Shown here: positions 16,127-24,463 of the stretch, piece after piece
How the letters are laid out: every line of letters begins with the position of its first letter
Numbering within the stretch: position 1 is the stretch's first letter
Assembly: GCF_035938995.1 (NCBI RefSeq)
Contig: NZ_DASZGI010000194.1
Location: 1-32,127, forward strand
Length of the DNA stretch: 32,127 nt
From: DASZGI01 sp035938995
GTDB lineage: Bacteria; Actinomycetota; Actinomycetes; Streptomycetales; Catenulisporaceae
Direction: 5' to 3'
Notes under the pieces: generated by a model
The model's input: the letters and a program-made list of their open reading frames with translations, nothing else
What the model was told of the DNA's origin: nothing
Databases searched by the model: none
Program-made: the position numbers and the translations under genes

Positions 16127-16132
16127 TACCCT
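16127..16132 (+). promoter_or_regulatory. -10 box for leaderless CCA transcript
   Basis: TACCCT ends 8 bases before GTG 16141, a spacing that fits a transcript beginning at or 1-2 bases before the start codon. Confidence 0.4.
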
Positions 16133-16140
16133 TGGATGAC

Positions 16141-17673
16141 GTGTCTATCTCTCGTTCGGATCCCGCTGTGTCGATTCACAACGCGTCGATTCACAATTCG
16201 TCGACCCGCCTGCCCCCGGCGGCCGCCGAAGCGGCCCGCGCCGCGGTGGAGAAGCTGCGCCTGAACCCCGCTGCGAGTGAGCTGGCCGAGCGCTTCGCCG
16301 CGGCCGGCCACGCGCTCGCGCTGGTCGGCGGCTCGGTGCGGGACGCGGTGCTCGGCCGGCTGGGGGATGACCTCGACTTCACCACGGACGCCCGCCCCCA
16401 GCAGGTCCTCAAGCTCGTGCGCGGCTGGGCGGACGCGGTGTGGGAGGTCGGCATCGCTTTCGGCACCGTCGGCTGCCAGAAGCACGGATACAAGCTCGAG
16501 ATCACCACGTACCGCAGCGAGGCTTACGACCGCGACTCGCGCAAGCCGGCCGTGTCCTACGGCGACAGTCTCGAGGAGGATCTGGTCCGCCGGGATTTCA
16601 CGGTCAACTCGATGGCGGTGCGGCTCCCGGAGCTGGAATTCGTCGATCCGCACGGCGGTCTGGCCGACCTCGCGCTCGGAATCCTGCGCACCCCGGCCAC
16701 CCCCGAGGAGTCCTTCTCCGACGATCCGCTGCGGATGCTGCGCGCCGCCCGTTTCGCCGCGCAACTACGGTTCAACGTCGCGCCGGAGGTCCTGGCCGCG
16801 ATGACCGCGATGGCAGAGCGGATCAAGATCGTGTCGGCCGAGCGGGTGCGCGACGAGCTGTCCAAGCTGCTGGCCGGAGCGGACCCGCGGCGCGGCCTCG
16901 GCCTGCTGACCGACACCGGGCTGGCCGACCACTTCCTGCCCGAGCTGCCGAAGCTGCGCCTGGAGATCGACGAGCACCACCGGCACAAGGACGTGTACGA
17001 GCACACGCTCACCGTCGTGGACCAGGCCATCGAGCTGGAGGACGACGGCCCGGACCTGGTGCTGCGCATGGCCGCGCTGCTCCACGACATCGGCAAGCCG
17101 CGCACCCGCCGGTTCGAGCCGGGCGGCGGCGTCTCGTTCCACCACCACGAGGTCGTCGGCGCGAAGATGACCAAGAAGCGGCTGCGGGAGCTGAAGTACT
17201 CGAACGAGTTCGTGGACGATGTGGCACGCCTGGTCGAGCTGCATCTGCGCTTCCACGGCTACGGCGACGGCGAATGGACCGACTCGGCGGTACGCCGCTA
17301 TGTGCGCGACGCCGGGCCGCTGCTGGACCGGCTGCACAAGCTCACCCGGTCCGACTGCACGACGCGCAACCGACGTAAGGCAACCGCGCTCGCCGCGTCT
17401 TATGACGCGCTTGAGGCACGCATCGAGCGCCTCAGAGAGCAGGAGGAACTGGACTCCATCCGTCCGGACCTCGATGGGAACCAGATCATGGAGGTGCTTA
17501 ATCTGCGCCCCGGACCGCTCGTCGGCCGCGCCTACAAGTACCTGCTGGAGCTGAGGCTCGACGAAGGGCCTTTGGGCGAAGAAGCGGCGGTTAACGCATT
17601 GCGGACGTGGTGGGGGTCGCAGGCTGAGTCCCAGGAGGCGGTATCGGCGCATCCGGACGCTTCTGGGACCTGA
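16141..17673 (+). CDS. cca: CCA tRNA nucleotidyltransferase / PcnA-type with HD domain
   Basis: Template-free polymerase (510 residues) that adds or repairs the 3' CCA of tRNAs. The nucleotidyltransferase head has LVGGSVRDAVLG (about 61-72), the metal-binding DDLDF (76-80), RRDFTVNSMAV, and DDPLRMLRAARFAAQLRF of the neck region. A C-terminal HD domain carries LLHDIGKPRTR (H315, D316). Start GTG 16141 is chosen over in-frame upstream starts because TACCCT is 8 bases upstream and the N-terminus then fits relatives. Earlier starts would run through the palindromic element. The last 28 codons overlap the convergent MFS gene. It corresponds in position to pcnA (Rv3907c) of M. tuberculosis. Confidence 0.93.
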   Translation: MSISRSDPAVSIHNASIHNSSTRLPPAAAEAARAAVEKLRLNPAASELAERFAAAGHALALVGGSVRDAVLGRLGDDLDFTTDARPQQVLKLVRGWADAVWEVGIAFGTVGCQKHGYKLEITTYRSEAYDRDSRKPAVSYGDSLEEDLVRRDFTVNSMAVRLPELEFVDPHGGLADLALGILRTPATPEESFSDDPLRMLRAARFAAQLRFNVAPEVLAAMTAMAERIKIVSAERVRDELSKLLAGADPRRGLGLLTDTGLADHFLPELPKLRLEIDEHHRHKDVYEHTLTVVDQAIELEDDGPDLVLRMAALLHDIGKPRTRRFEPGGGVSFHHHEVVGAKMTKKRLRELKYSNEFVDDVARLVELHLRFHGYGDGEWTDSAVRRYVRDAGPLLDRLHKLTRSDCTTRNRRKATALAASYDALEARIERLREQEELDSIRPDLDGNQIMEVLNLRPGPLVGRAYKYLLELRLDEGPLGEEAAVNALRTWWGSQAESQEAVSAHPDASGT

Positions 17674-19033
17674 ACCAGTACCAGACGCCGACCCCGGCGT
17701 AGCAGACCGCGACGATGAACAGCACCGGATAAGACACACCCGAGGGTGGCAGGGCCGCCGCGGCGAAAGCGGCGGCCACCACGAACGACGAGTTGTAGAG
17801 GATGTCGTAGAAGACGAAGACGCGCCCGCGGAACTCGTCGTCGACGTGCCGCTGCACGAGCGTGTCGGTGCATATCTTCTGCCCCTGAGACACCACGCCC
17901 AGCAGGAACGCCCCGACCAGCAGCGGCGTCTGCTCGAACGCGACGCCGAACACGATCTCGGTCGCCGCCGCGCCGAGCAGGCAGAGCGTCATCCACGCCT
18001 CGAGCCGCATCCGCCGCGTCACGAGCGGCGTGATCACCGCGCTGACGCCGAAGCCCAGCCCGGACAGGCCCACCGCGAGCGCGAAGCCGGCCAGGCCCTT
18101 GTTCGTGTCGTGCGGGTTGTTGAAGTAGTTGCGGAACAGCAGCAGCGTCATGATGGTGACGGCTGCGTAGCAGAACCGCGACACCGAGATCGCCACGAGG
18201 GCGCGCCCGGCGCTCGGACGCTGCTTGACGTGTCCCGCGGCATCGGCGATACCACGGGCCACCGACCGCACCGCGGCCCACATGTCGTCGCCCGGGGCCT
18301 CGTCCGGCCCGAGCAGCCCGGCGGGGATCGCCAGGGCGACGAACGACGCGGCGCAGTACAGCGCGGCGACCGTGGCGAGCACCCCGATCGTCGACTTCAG
18401 GCCGGTGCCCACCAGGGCGTTCATGATCAGGCCGATCGCTCCGCCGGTGGTCGCGACGAGGGTGCCGGCGGTCGGGGACACCGCGTTCGCCGTCACCAGC
18501 TGGCTCGGGGGAACGGTGTGCGGCAGCGCCGCCGAGAGCCCGGCCAGGATGAACCGGTTCGCGGACAGGACCGCCAGCGCGCCGACGTAGAACGGCCCGT
18601 TGCCCAGCCCGAAGCCGAGGCAGAGGATCACGCCAACCACCAGCACGGCGCGCATCAGGTTCGCCCAGACGATCACCAGGCGCCGGTCCCAACGGTCCAG
18701 GAAGACCCCGGCGAACGGCCCGACGACGGCGAACGGGAGCAGAAGCGCGGCGAAGGCCTGCGCCACCGCGCCCGCCGTGGCCTGCTTCTCGGGGGAGAAC
18801 ACCACATAGGAGGCGAGGGCGACCTGAAACGCGCCGTCGGCGAACTGGCCGGTCAGCCGGGTCGCGAAGAGCAGCCGGAACGAGTGCAGATCCGGACCGC
18901 TCAGAACGCTGCGAAGTCCGTGCAGCAGCGCCCCGCGCCCGCTGGCCGGAGAGGCGCGCGTGGAAGCCTCGGAGGCGGCGCCGGCCGCGCCGACGGTGTC
19001 GTCGCCGCTCAGTGCCCGCACCGAATCTGCCAC
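17591..19033 (-). CDS. Major facilitator superfamily transporter
   Basis: Integral membrane transporter (480 residues) with about 12 helices. The protein enters the membrane near FRLLFATRLTGQFADGAFQ, and the loop VFLDRWDRRLVIVWANLMRA between helices 2 and 3 matches the MFS signature (D-R-x-x-R-R). The second half carries GLSGLGFGVSAVITPLVTRR and the loop VDDEFRGRVFVFYDILYN, seen in MFS_1 efflux-like carriers. The substrate cannot be told. The first ~60 residues are Ala/Ser-rich and cytoplasmic. GTG 19033 is preferred because TAGGCT lies 7 bases upstream; ATG 19069 is an in-frame alternative. The tail (ending ATPTTSAMR) overlaps the 3' end of the convergent CCA gene by 83 bp. Confidence 0.87.
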   Translation of the reverse strand: MADSVRALSGDDTVGAAGAASEASTRASPASGRGALLHGLRSVLSGPDLHSFRLLFATRLTGQFADGAFQVALASYVVFSPEKQATAGAVAQAFAALLLPFAVVGPFAGVFLDRWDRRLVIVWANLMRAVLVVGVILCLGFGLGNGPFYVGALAVLSANRFILAGLSAALPHTVPPSQLVTANAVSPTAGTLVATTGGAIGLIMNALVGTGLKSTIGVLATVAALYCAASFVALAIPAGLLGPDEAPGDDMWAAVRSVARGIADAAGHVKQRPSAGRALVAISVSRFCYAAVTIMTLLLFRNYFNNPHDTNKGLAGFALAVGLSGLGFGVSAVITPLVTRRMRLEAWMTLCLLGAAATEIVFGVAFEQTPLLVGAFLLGVVSQGQKICTDTLVQRHVDDEFRGRVFVFYDILYNSSFVVAAAFAAAALPPSGVSYPVLFIVAVCYAGVGVWYWFRSQKRPDAPIPPPGTQPATPTTSAMR

Positions 19034-19040
19034 GACGATC

Positions 19041-19046
19041 AGCCTA
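19041..19046 (-). promoter_or_regulatory. -10 box for leaderless MFS transcript
   Basis: TAGGCT on the minus strand ends 7 bases before GTG 19033. No ribosome-binding site is present, which supports the later start. Confidence 0.4.
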
Positions 19047-19092
19047 GAAGTGTTCGCGTGGCCACGCATCGTCCACGAGGGACTACGCAGAG

Positions 19093-19128
19093 GCCGTGCG
19101 GGTCAGACTTGAGGCTGACCCGCACGGC
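19093..19128 (-). terminator. Hairpin terminator after class III aminotransferase
   Basis: A perfect 14-bp stem (19093-19106 with 19115-19128) has an 8-base loop, 55 bases after the aminotransferase stop and before the MFS gene. There is no strong T-tract, as is common for actinobacterial terminators. Confidence 0.65.
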
Positions 19129-19183
19129 TACGCGAGTGTCATGAACAGTTTGTTCGGTGCTGCGGTGAGGCGTAGAGAACTGT

Positions 19184-20593
19184 TCAGGACTCGACGACGT
19201 ACTTGTCCGCCACGGCCAGCGCCTTGTCGATCGCCGCCATCCCTTCCCGCGCCTCGTCCTCCGACAGGTTGAGCGGCGGGGTGATCTGGAGCCGGTTGTA
19301 GTTCGTGAACGGCCACGCGCCGTGCTTCTTGCACTCGGCCAGCACGGCGTTCATCGGTGCCGCCGCCGCTCCGCCAGCGCCGTACGGAACCAGCATCTCC
19401 CGCGTCTGCCGGTCCTTGACCAGGTCAAGCGCCCAGAACGCACCGAGACCGCGCACCTCGCCGACCGACGGGTGCCGTGCGCCGATCTCGCGCAACCCCG
19501 GGCCGAGCACGTTCTCGCCCAGCCAGGCCGCGTGCTCGACGATCTGCTCCTCGCGCATGACCTCGATGGTGGCCACGGCTGCGGCGCAGGCCAGCGGATG
19601 CCCCGAATAGGTCAGCCCGCCGGGGAAGACCTGCTGGCGAAACGTGTCGTGGATGGCGTCGGAGATGATCACGCCGCCGAGCGGGACGTATCCCGAGTTG
19701 ACGCCCTTGGCGAAGGCGATCAGGTCGGGTGCGACGTTCCAGTGGTCGATCGCGAACCACTTCCCGGTCCGGCCGAAACCGGCCATGACCTCGTCGGCGA
19801 TGTAGATGATCCCGTACCGGTCGCACAGCGCGCGCACCCCGGCGAGGTAACCCGGCGGCGGGATGAGGATGCCGGCGGTGCCGACGACCGTCTCCAGCAC
19901 GATCGCCGCGATCGTGGTCGGGCCCTCGAACTGGATCGTCTGCTCCAGGTGGGCCAGTGCCCGCTCCGACTCCTCCTCCGGGGTGGTCGCGTAGAAGTGC
20001 GACCGGTAGAGGTACGGGCCGAAGAAGTGCGCCGTGTTGCCGTCGCGGTGCGCCGCGGACTCGTTGCCCCAACGCCGCGGGTCGCCGGTAAGGCTGATCG
20101 CGGTTGTCGTGTTGCCGTGGTAGGACCGGTACGCGGTGAGCACCTTAGGTCGACCGGTGTGGATACGGGCCATCCGCACCGCGTTCTCGATCGCATCGGC
20201 GCCGCCGTTGGTGAAGAACACCCGGTTCAGCCCTTCGGGCGCGTACGACGTGATCAGTTCCGCGGCCTCGGCCCGCTTGTCGTTCGCGAACTGCGGGGCG
20301 ACTGTGCACAGCCGGGCTGCCTGCTCCTGGATGGCCGCGACCACCTTCGGGTGCTGGTGTCCGATGTTGGTGAAGACCAGCTGGCTGGCCAGGTCGAGGT
20401 AGCTGTTGCCGTCGTAGTCCCAGAAGCGGGACCCGCGGGCGGCGGCGATCGGGGTGGGGGCGATCTGGTCCTGGGCGGACCACGAGTGGAACACGTGGGC
20501 GCGGTCCCGCTCGAACACCGCCTTCCCCTGGTCCGGATCGGCGGTGGGCTCGTCAGCACCGGGCATGACGGGGGGCAGAGCGGTATCGGTCAT
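19184..20593 (-). CDS. Class III (omega) PLP-dependent aminotransferase
   Basis: PLP enzyme (469 residues) of fold type I. The cofactor-binding signature IIYIADEVMAGFGRTGKWF is followed by the Schiff-base lysine in LIAFAKGVNSGYVPLGG (K296). Other family marks are FTNGGADAIENAVRMAR and YRSYHGNTTTAISLTGD (phosphate and ring contacts), and GLTYSGHPLACAAA. It most resembles the aspartate/beta-alanine or taurine:pyruvate transaminase group; the true amino donor cannot be read from sequence. ATG 20593 has no clear ribosome-binding site, but TACGCT is 7 bases upstream. It is monocistronic: hairpins lie on both sides. Confidence 0.9.
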   Translation of the reverse strand: MTDTALPPVMPGADEPTADPDQGKAVFERDRAHVFHSWSAQDQIAPTPIAAARGSRFWDYDGNSYLDLASQLVFTNIGHQHPKVVAAIQEQAARLCTVAPQFANDKRAEAAELITSYAPEGLNRVFFTNGGADAIENAVRMARIHTGRPKVLTAYRSYHGNTTTAISLTGDPRRWGNESAAHRDGNTAHFFGPYLYRSHFYATTPEEESERALAHLEQTIQFEGPTTIAAIVLETVVGTAGILIPPPGYLAGVRALCDRYGIIYIADEVMAGFGRTGKWFAIDHWNVAPDLIAFAKGVNSGYVPLGGVIISDAIHDTFRQQVFPGGLTYSGHPLACAAAVATIEVMREEQIVEHAAWLGENVLGPGLREIGARHPSVGEVRGLGAFWALDLVKDRQTREMLVPYGAGGAAAAPMNAVLAECKKHGAWPFTNYNRLQITPPLNLSEDEAREGMAAIDKALAVADKYVVES

Positions 20594-20600
20594 GACACCC

Positions 20601-20606
20601 AGCGTA
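20601..20606 (-). promoter_or_regulatory. -10 box for leaderless aminotransferase transcript
   Basis: TACGCT on the minus strand ends 7 bases before ATG 20593. No Shine-Dalgarno sequence is present. Confidence 0.45.
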
Positions 20607-20675
20607 GGAACGCCGATCGGGCCGCTCCACCATCACTGTGTACGACGGCGCGGCCCGATCGGGTCACTGTGTCGC

Positions 20676-20760
20676 CTCTTCAACGTTCGCCGCGGCTTGA
20701 TGGCGGCTGTAGATCGCGCATTGGGGAATAGGCGCCCCCGCCGCGGCGAACGTTGAAGAG
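20676..20760. repeat. Palindromic element copy 2, core-and-arms family
   Basis: A perfect 21-bp inverted repeat (20676-20696 with 20740-20760) encloses 43 bases. The core at 20694-20716 (GGCTTGATGGCGG, four variable bases, then AGATCG) matches the copy at 15997-16019 at 19 of 23 positions, and both begin with CTCTTC. The arms differ in sequence between copies but pair perfectly in each. A small GCGC stem (20716-20719 with 20732-20735) closes an apical loop. It lies 41 bases after the purA stop and could also terminate purA. Confidence 0.8.
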
Positions 20761-20801
20761 CCACTATGACTCTGCGGAACCTACGGGACCTCTGCGGGTA
20801 C

Positions 20802-22085
20802 CTACAGGAAGCTGCGCAGCTGGATGGTCGCGTCCCGGGCCGGCCCGACGCCGATCGCCGAGATCGGCGCGCCGGACATCTCCTCCAGCGACCGCACGTA
20901 CGCCTGGGCGTTCGGCGGCAGGTCGGAGAAGTCCTTCGCCTTGGTGATGTCCTCGTCCCAGCCCGGCAGATACTCGTAGATCGGCCTGGCGTGGTGGAAC
21001 TCGGTCTGCGTCATCGGCATCTCGTCGTGCCGCACCCCGTCCACGTCGTACGCCACGCACACCGGGACCCGCTCCCAGCCGGTGAGGATGTCCAGCTTGG
21101 TCAGGAAGAAATCGGTCAGGCCGTTCACCCGGGCGGCGTAGCGCGCGATCACCGCGTCGAACCAGCCGCAGCGCCGGTCCCGGCCGGTGGTGACGCCCCG
21201 CTCGTGCCCCTTGGTCCGCAGCGCATCGCCGTCGGCGTCGAACAGCTCGGTCGGGAACGGCCCGGAGCCCACGCGGGTCGTGTAGGCCTTAAGGATCCCG
21301 ATCGCGCGGGTGATCTTCGTCGGGCCGATGCCTGACCCCGCGCAGGCGCCGCCCGCCGTCGGGTTGGACGAGGTGACGAACGGATAGGTGCCGTGGTCGA
21401 CGTCGAGCAGCGTGCCCTGGCTGCCCTCGAGCACGACCACCTTGCCCTCGTCCAGCGCCTTGTTCAGCAGCAGCCCGGTGTCGACGACGTAGGGCCGCAG
21501 CCGCTCGGCGTAGCCGAGGTACTCCTCGACGATGGCTTCGGCCACGATCGCGCGCCGGTTGTAGACCTTGACCAGCATCTGGTTGCGGTCGCGCAGCGCG
21601 CCCTCGATCTTCTGGTGCAGGATGCCCGGGTCGAACAGGTCCTGGACCCGGATGCCGACCCGGTTGATCTTGTCCGCGTAGGTGGGGCCGATGCCGCGGC
21701 CGGTGGTGCCGATCCGGTTGTTGCCGAGGAAACGCTCGGTGACCTTGTCCACGGTCCGGTGGTAGGGCGTGATCAGGTGCGCGTTCGCCGAGATGAGCAG
21801 TCGGGAGGTGTTCACGCCGCGCGCCTCGAGGCCGTCGATCTCCTGGAAGAGCACCGCCGGGTCGATCACCACGCCGTTGCCGATCACCGGTACGCAGCCG
21901 GGGGTGAGGATCCCGGAGGGCAGCAGGTGCAGCGCGTAGGACTGGTCGCCGATGACGACCGTGTGGCCCGCGTTGTTGCCGCCCTGGTAGCGCACGACGT
22001 AGTCGACCGATCCGCCGAGCAGGTCGGTGGCCTTGCCCTTGCCTTCGTCGCCCCACTGGGCGCCCACGAGCACGAGTGCCGGCAT
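20802..22085 (-). CDS. purA: Adenylosuccinate synthetase
   Basis: GTP-dependent enzyme (427 residues) that converts IMP and aspartate to adenylosuccinate, the first committed step to AMP. The N-terminal signature is QWGDEGKGK (residues 10-18), followed by YQGGNNAGHTVV with the catalytic His, TTGRGIGPTYADK, EGSQGTLLDVDHGTYPFVTSSN in the centre, and GRDRRCGWFD near residue 300. Full length. ATG 22085 (MPALVLVGAQ) is chosen because GAGGTG lies 7 bases upstream; an in-frame start 8 codons earlier lacks this support. It lies downstream of fba on the same strand but has its own likely promoter and a hairpin between them. Confidence 0.97.
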   Translation of the reverse strand: MPALVLVGAQWGDEGKGKATDLLGGSVDYVVRYQGGNNAGHTVVIGDQSYALHLLPSGILTPGCVPVIGNGVVIDPAVLFQEIDGLEARGVNTSRLLISANAHLITPYHRTVDKVTERFLGNNRIGTTGRGIGPTYADKINRVGIRVQDLFDPGILHQKIEGALRDRNQMLVKVYNRRAIVAEAIVEEYLGYAERLRPYVVDTGLLLNKALDEGKVVVLEGSQGTLLDVDHGTYPFVTSSNPTAGGACAGSGIGPTKITRAIGILKAYTTRVGSGPFPTELFDADGDALRTKGHERGVTTGRDRRCGWFDAVIARYAARVNGLTDFFLTKLDILTGWERVPVCVAYDVDGVRHDEMPMTQTEFHHARPIYEYLPGWDEDITKAKDFSDLPPNAQAYVRSLEEMSGAPISAIGVGPARDATIQLRSFL

Positions 22086-22153
22086 TCCGGTACACCTCTT
22101 CCCGGACATAGTGAGGGCCCGGGCGCAAGCGCAACCGGGCCTCTTGCGTCAAG

Positions 22154-22159
22154 AGTCTA
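22154..22159 (-). promoter_or_regulatory. Candidate -10 box of purA
   Basis: TAGACT on the minus strand would start a transcript near 22147, with a leader of about 60 bases containing GCCCGG/CCGGGC complementary segments ahead of the purA ribosome-binding site. No clear -35 is seen. Confidence 0.3.
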
Positions 22160-22225
22160 CCCGAGGTCCCGGCCGGCGGCCATTCGGGTGGCCCGCCGGG
22201 CGACGGGGAACCGCAGGTCCGGTCG

Positions 22226-22271
22226 GGTGGCGGTGATCCCTTCCCGGGTCTGAAAAGGGAGCACCGCCACC
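22226..22271 (-). terminator. Hairpin after fba
   Basis: A 17-bp stem with one mismatch (22226-22242 with 22255-22271) and a 12-base loop lies 140 bases after the fba stop. It occupies the middle of the 325-base gap between fba and purA; nothing else is seen there apart from the purA promoter candidate. Confidence 0.55.
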
Positions 22272-22410
22272 GGGTCCGGCCTTCTCCGTTCCCGTCGGCT
22301 CGTTCTCCTCGCCTCCGAGATCTTGAGATGACCGGTCGTCTTAAACCGCGTCGGTCCGGCGACCCGCCGACCTGCCGTGGACACTGCCGTGGGGACCAGC
22401 CGCCGTCGAA

Positions 22411-23433
22411 CTACTTGATCTTGGTTCCGGCGGACCGCAGGTCCTGGCAGGCGGTCACCACGCGGGCGGCCATCCCGGCCTCGGCCGACTTGCCGTACGA
22501 GCGGGGGTCGTAGGCCTTCTTGTTGCCGACCTCGCCGTCGACCTTCAGCACGCCGTCGTAGTTGCGGAACATGTGGTCGGCGATCGGCCGGGTGAACGCG
22601 TACTGGGTGTCCGTGTCGACGTTCATCTTCACCACGCCGTAGTCCAGCGCCTCGCGGATCTCCGAGAGCAGCGAACCGGAGCCGCCGTGGAAGACCAGGT
22701 TGAACGGCTTCTCCTTGCCGTACTTGGCGCCGACCGCGTCCTGGATCTCCTTGAGGATGGAGGGACGCAGCTTCACGTTGCCCGGCTTGTAGACGCCGTG
22801 CACGTTGCCGAAGGTGGCGGCCAGCAGGTAGGCGCCCTTCTCGCCGATGCCCAGCACCTCGGCGGTCTTCAGCACGTCCTCGGGCGTGGTGTAGAGCTTC
22901 TCGTTGATCTCGTTGGCGACGCCGTCCTCCTCGCCGCCGACGACGCCGATCTCGATCTCGAGGATGGTGCGCGCCTTCGTGGTCTGCTCGAGCAGCTCGG
23001 CCGCGATCCGCAGGTTCTCGTCCAGCGGCACCGCGGAGCCGTCCCACATGTGCGACTGGAACAGCGGCTCGAGGCCCTTGGCGACCCGCTCCTGGGAGAT
23101 CGCGACCAGCGGCCGCATGAAGCCGTCGAGCTTGTCCTTCGGGCAGTGGTCGGTGTGCAGCGCGATGTTCACGTCGTACTTGGCGGCGACCACGTGCGCG
23201 AACTCGGCGAGCGCACTCGCGCCGACCACCATGTCCTTGACGGTGGTGCCGGCCAGGAACTCCGCGCCACCCGTGGAGACCTGGACGATGCCGTCGCTCT
23301 CCGCCTCGGCGAAGCCGCGCAGTGCGGCGTTCAGCGTCTGCGACGAGGTTACGTTGATGGCGGGATACGCGAACCGGCCGGCCTTGGCCCGGCTGATCAT
23401 CTCGGTGTAAACCTCAGGCGTTGCGATGGGCAT
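22411..23433 (-). CDS. fba: Class II fructose-bisphosphate aldolase
   Basis: Zinc-dependent aldolase (340 residues) of glycolysis and gluconeogenesis. NIALHTDHCPKDKLDGF holds the catalytic Asp and the first zinc His. LEIEIGVVGGEEDGV holds the conserved Glu region, ATFGNVHGVYKPGNVKLRP a further His, and NLVFHGGSGSLLSEI the last zinc His with the phosphate-binding Gly-Ser loop. KMNVDTDTQYAFTRPIADH is also typical of this class. ATG 23433 is preceded by GAGGAG 5 bases upstream. Full length, with hairpins on both sides, so it is likely transcribed alone. Confidence 0.97.
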   Translation of the reverse strand: MPIATPEVYTEMISRAKAGRFAYPAINVTSSQTLNAALRGFAEAESDGIVQVSTGGAEFLAGTTVKDMVVGASALAEFAHVVAAKYDVNIALHTDHCPKDKLDGFMRPLVAISQERVAKGLEPLFQSHMWDGSAVPLDENLRIAAELLEQTTKARTILEIEIGVVGGEEDGVANEINEKLYTTPEDVLKTAEVLGIGEKGAYLLAATFGNVHGVYKPGNVKLRPSILKEIQDAVGAKYGKEKPFNLVFHGGSGSLLSEIREALDYGVVKMNVDTDTQYAFTRPIADHMFRNYDGVLKVDGEVGNKKAYDPRSYGKSAEAGMAARVVTACQDLRSAGTKIK

Positions 23434-23501
23434 ATGGACTCCTCGAAGCGGTCGTCGGTCTCGTCATTGTCAGTTTCGCAGACGCGGGTTGGAGAACAGC
23501 A

Positions 23502-23543
23502 AGGCGGCCGTGATACGGGACGTATCCCCGATCACGGCCGCCT
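23502..23543 (-). terminator. Hairpin terminator after dedA
   Basis: A 13-bp perfect stem (23502-23514 with 23531-23543) encloses a 16-base loop that can itself pair (GGGA/TCCC). It lies 50 bases after the dedA-like stop and before the fba promoter region. Confidence 0.6.
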
Positions 23544-23592
23544 CCGGCCTTCTTCAGCTGCGGCGCCGAGGCCGCTGAAAGCTCAGTACACG

Positions 23593-24354
23593 CTACTTGC
23601 GGTGCCGGGATGCGGCCACCGCCACCTGTCCCGGGTCGTCGGTCTGCTGGCGGGCCTGGAACAGCTCCTCCTGCTCGCGCTCGAAGCGCTGCAGTTCCGT
23701 GAGCTCTCCGCGCTGGGCGGCGCGCCGCTCCTTGAGCATTTCGAGGGCGAGCGGGATCAGCGTGATCACCGCGACGACCGCGGCGATCGGCAGGATCGTG
23801 GTGTCGATGTTGCCCTTGACCTTGGTGCCGAGCGCGTGGCCGAGCACCAGCATCAGCTCGACCCAGACGATGTTGCCGATCGTGCTCCACAGCAGGAACG
23901 TGCGCGCGGGCATCTCGAGCATCCCGGCCAACGGGTTGACGAAGGTGCGTACCCCGACGATGAACCGGCTGACCAGCACGGCCTTCGCGCCACCGTACTT
24001 GTTGAAGTAGAACTCGGCGCGTACCGCGTAGCGGCGCTTGAAGAACCGCGAGTCCGGCTTTTCGAACAGCCGGCGCCCGAACTTCGCCCCGGTGTAGTGG
24101 CCGATCTGCGAGCCGACGATGGCCACGATCGGGGTGACGACGAGCAGTGCGGCGTAGTTGAGGTGCGCGCCGACGAGTTTGTCGGCCGCGCTCGAGGCGG
24201 CTACGCCCGCCACGAACAGCAGCGAGTCGCCGGGCAGGAAGAACCCGATGATCAGCGCGCATTCGACGAAGATGATGGCGTAGACGCCGACCAGTCCGAA
24301 CGACGTGATCAGGGATGCCGGGTCGAGGATGCTGAGGGCGAGGTGATGCGTCAC
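23593..24354 (-). CDS. DedA family membrane protein (VTT domain)
   Basis: Integral membrane protein (253 residues) of the DedA/SNARE-associated family; members act in undecaprenyl-phosphate or phospholipid recycling and membrane homeostasis. Visible marks are FVECALIIGFFLPGDSLLF near the start, the loop GSQIGHYTGAKFGRRLF, and the conserved FNKYGGAKAVLVSRFIVGVR followed by VNPLAGMLEMP. About 5 hydrophobic segments can be seen, with a charged, Gln/Glu/Arg-rich C-terminal tail of about 45 residues. I chose GTG 24354 because TACGCT lies 6 bases upstream; ATG 24384 is in frame with no better signal. Confidence 0.87.
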   Translation of the reverse strand: MTHHLALSILDPASLITSFGLVGVYAIIFVECALIIGFFLPGDSLLFVAGVAASSAADKLVGAHLNYAALLVVTPIVAIVGSQIGHYTGAKFGRRLFEKPDSRFFKRRYAVRAEFYFNKYGGAKAVLVSRFIVGVRTFVNPLAGMLEMPARTFLLWSTIGNIVWVELMLVLGHALGTKVKGNIDTTILPIAAVVAVITLIPLALEMLKERRAAQRGELTELQRFEREQEELFQARQQTDDPGQVAVAASRHRK

Positions 24355-24360
24355 GGGGCC

Positions 24361-24366
24361 AGCGTA
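24361..24366 (-). promoter_or_regulatory. -10 box for leaderless dedA transcript
   Basis: TACGCT on the minus strand ends 6 bases before GTG 24354. TTGATG lies 15 bases further upstream as a possible, short-spaced -35. Confidence 0.4.
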
Positions 24367-24463
24367 CTGGCGCCGGACGTACATCAAGCTAACGCCGGTG
24401 CCTGTGGGGGCGCACTGTTGCGCACCTGCTACGCGAGGCAGGCCGGTCGATGCCGCGGATCTG

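Noticed and set aside
15976..16140. Upstream extension of CCA through the palindromic element
   Set aside because: The extra 55 residues show no family similarity and would require translation through the hairpin; GTG 16141 fits relatives better.
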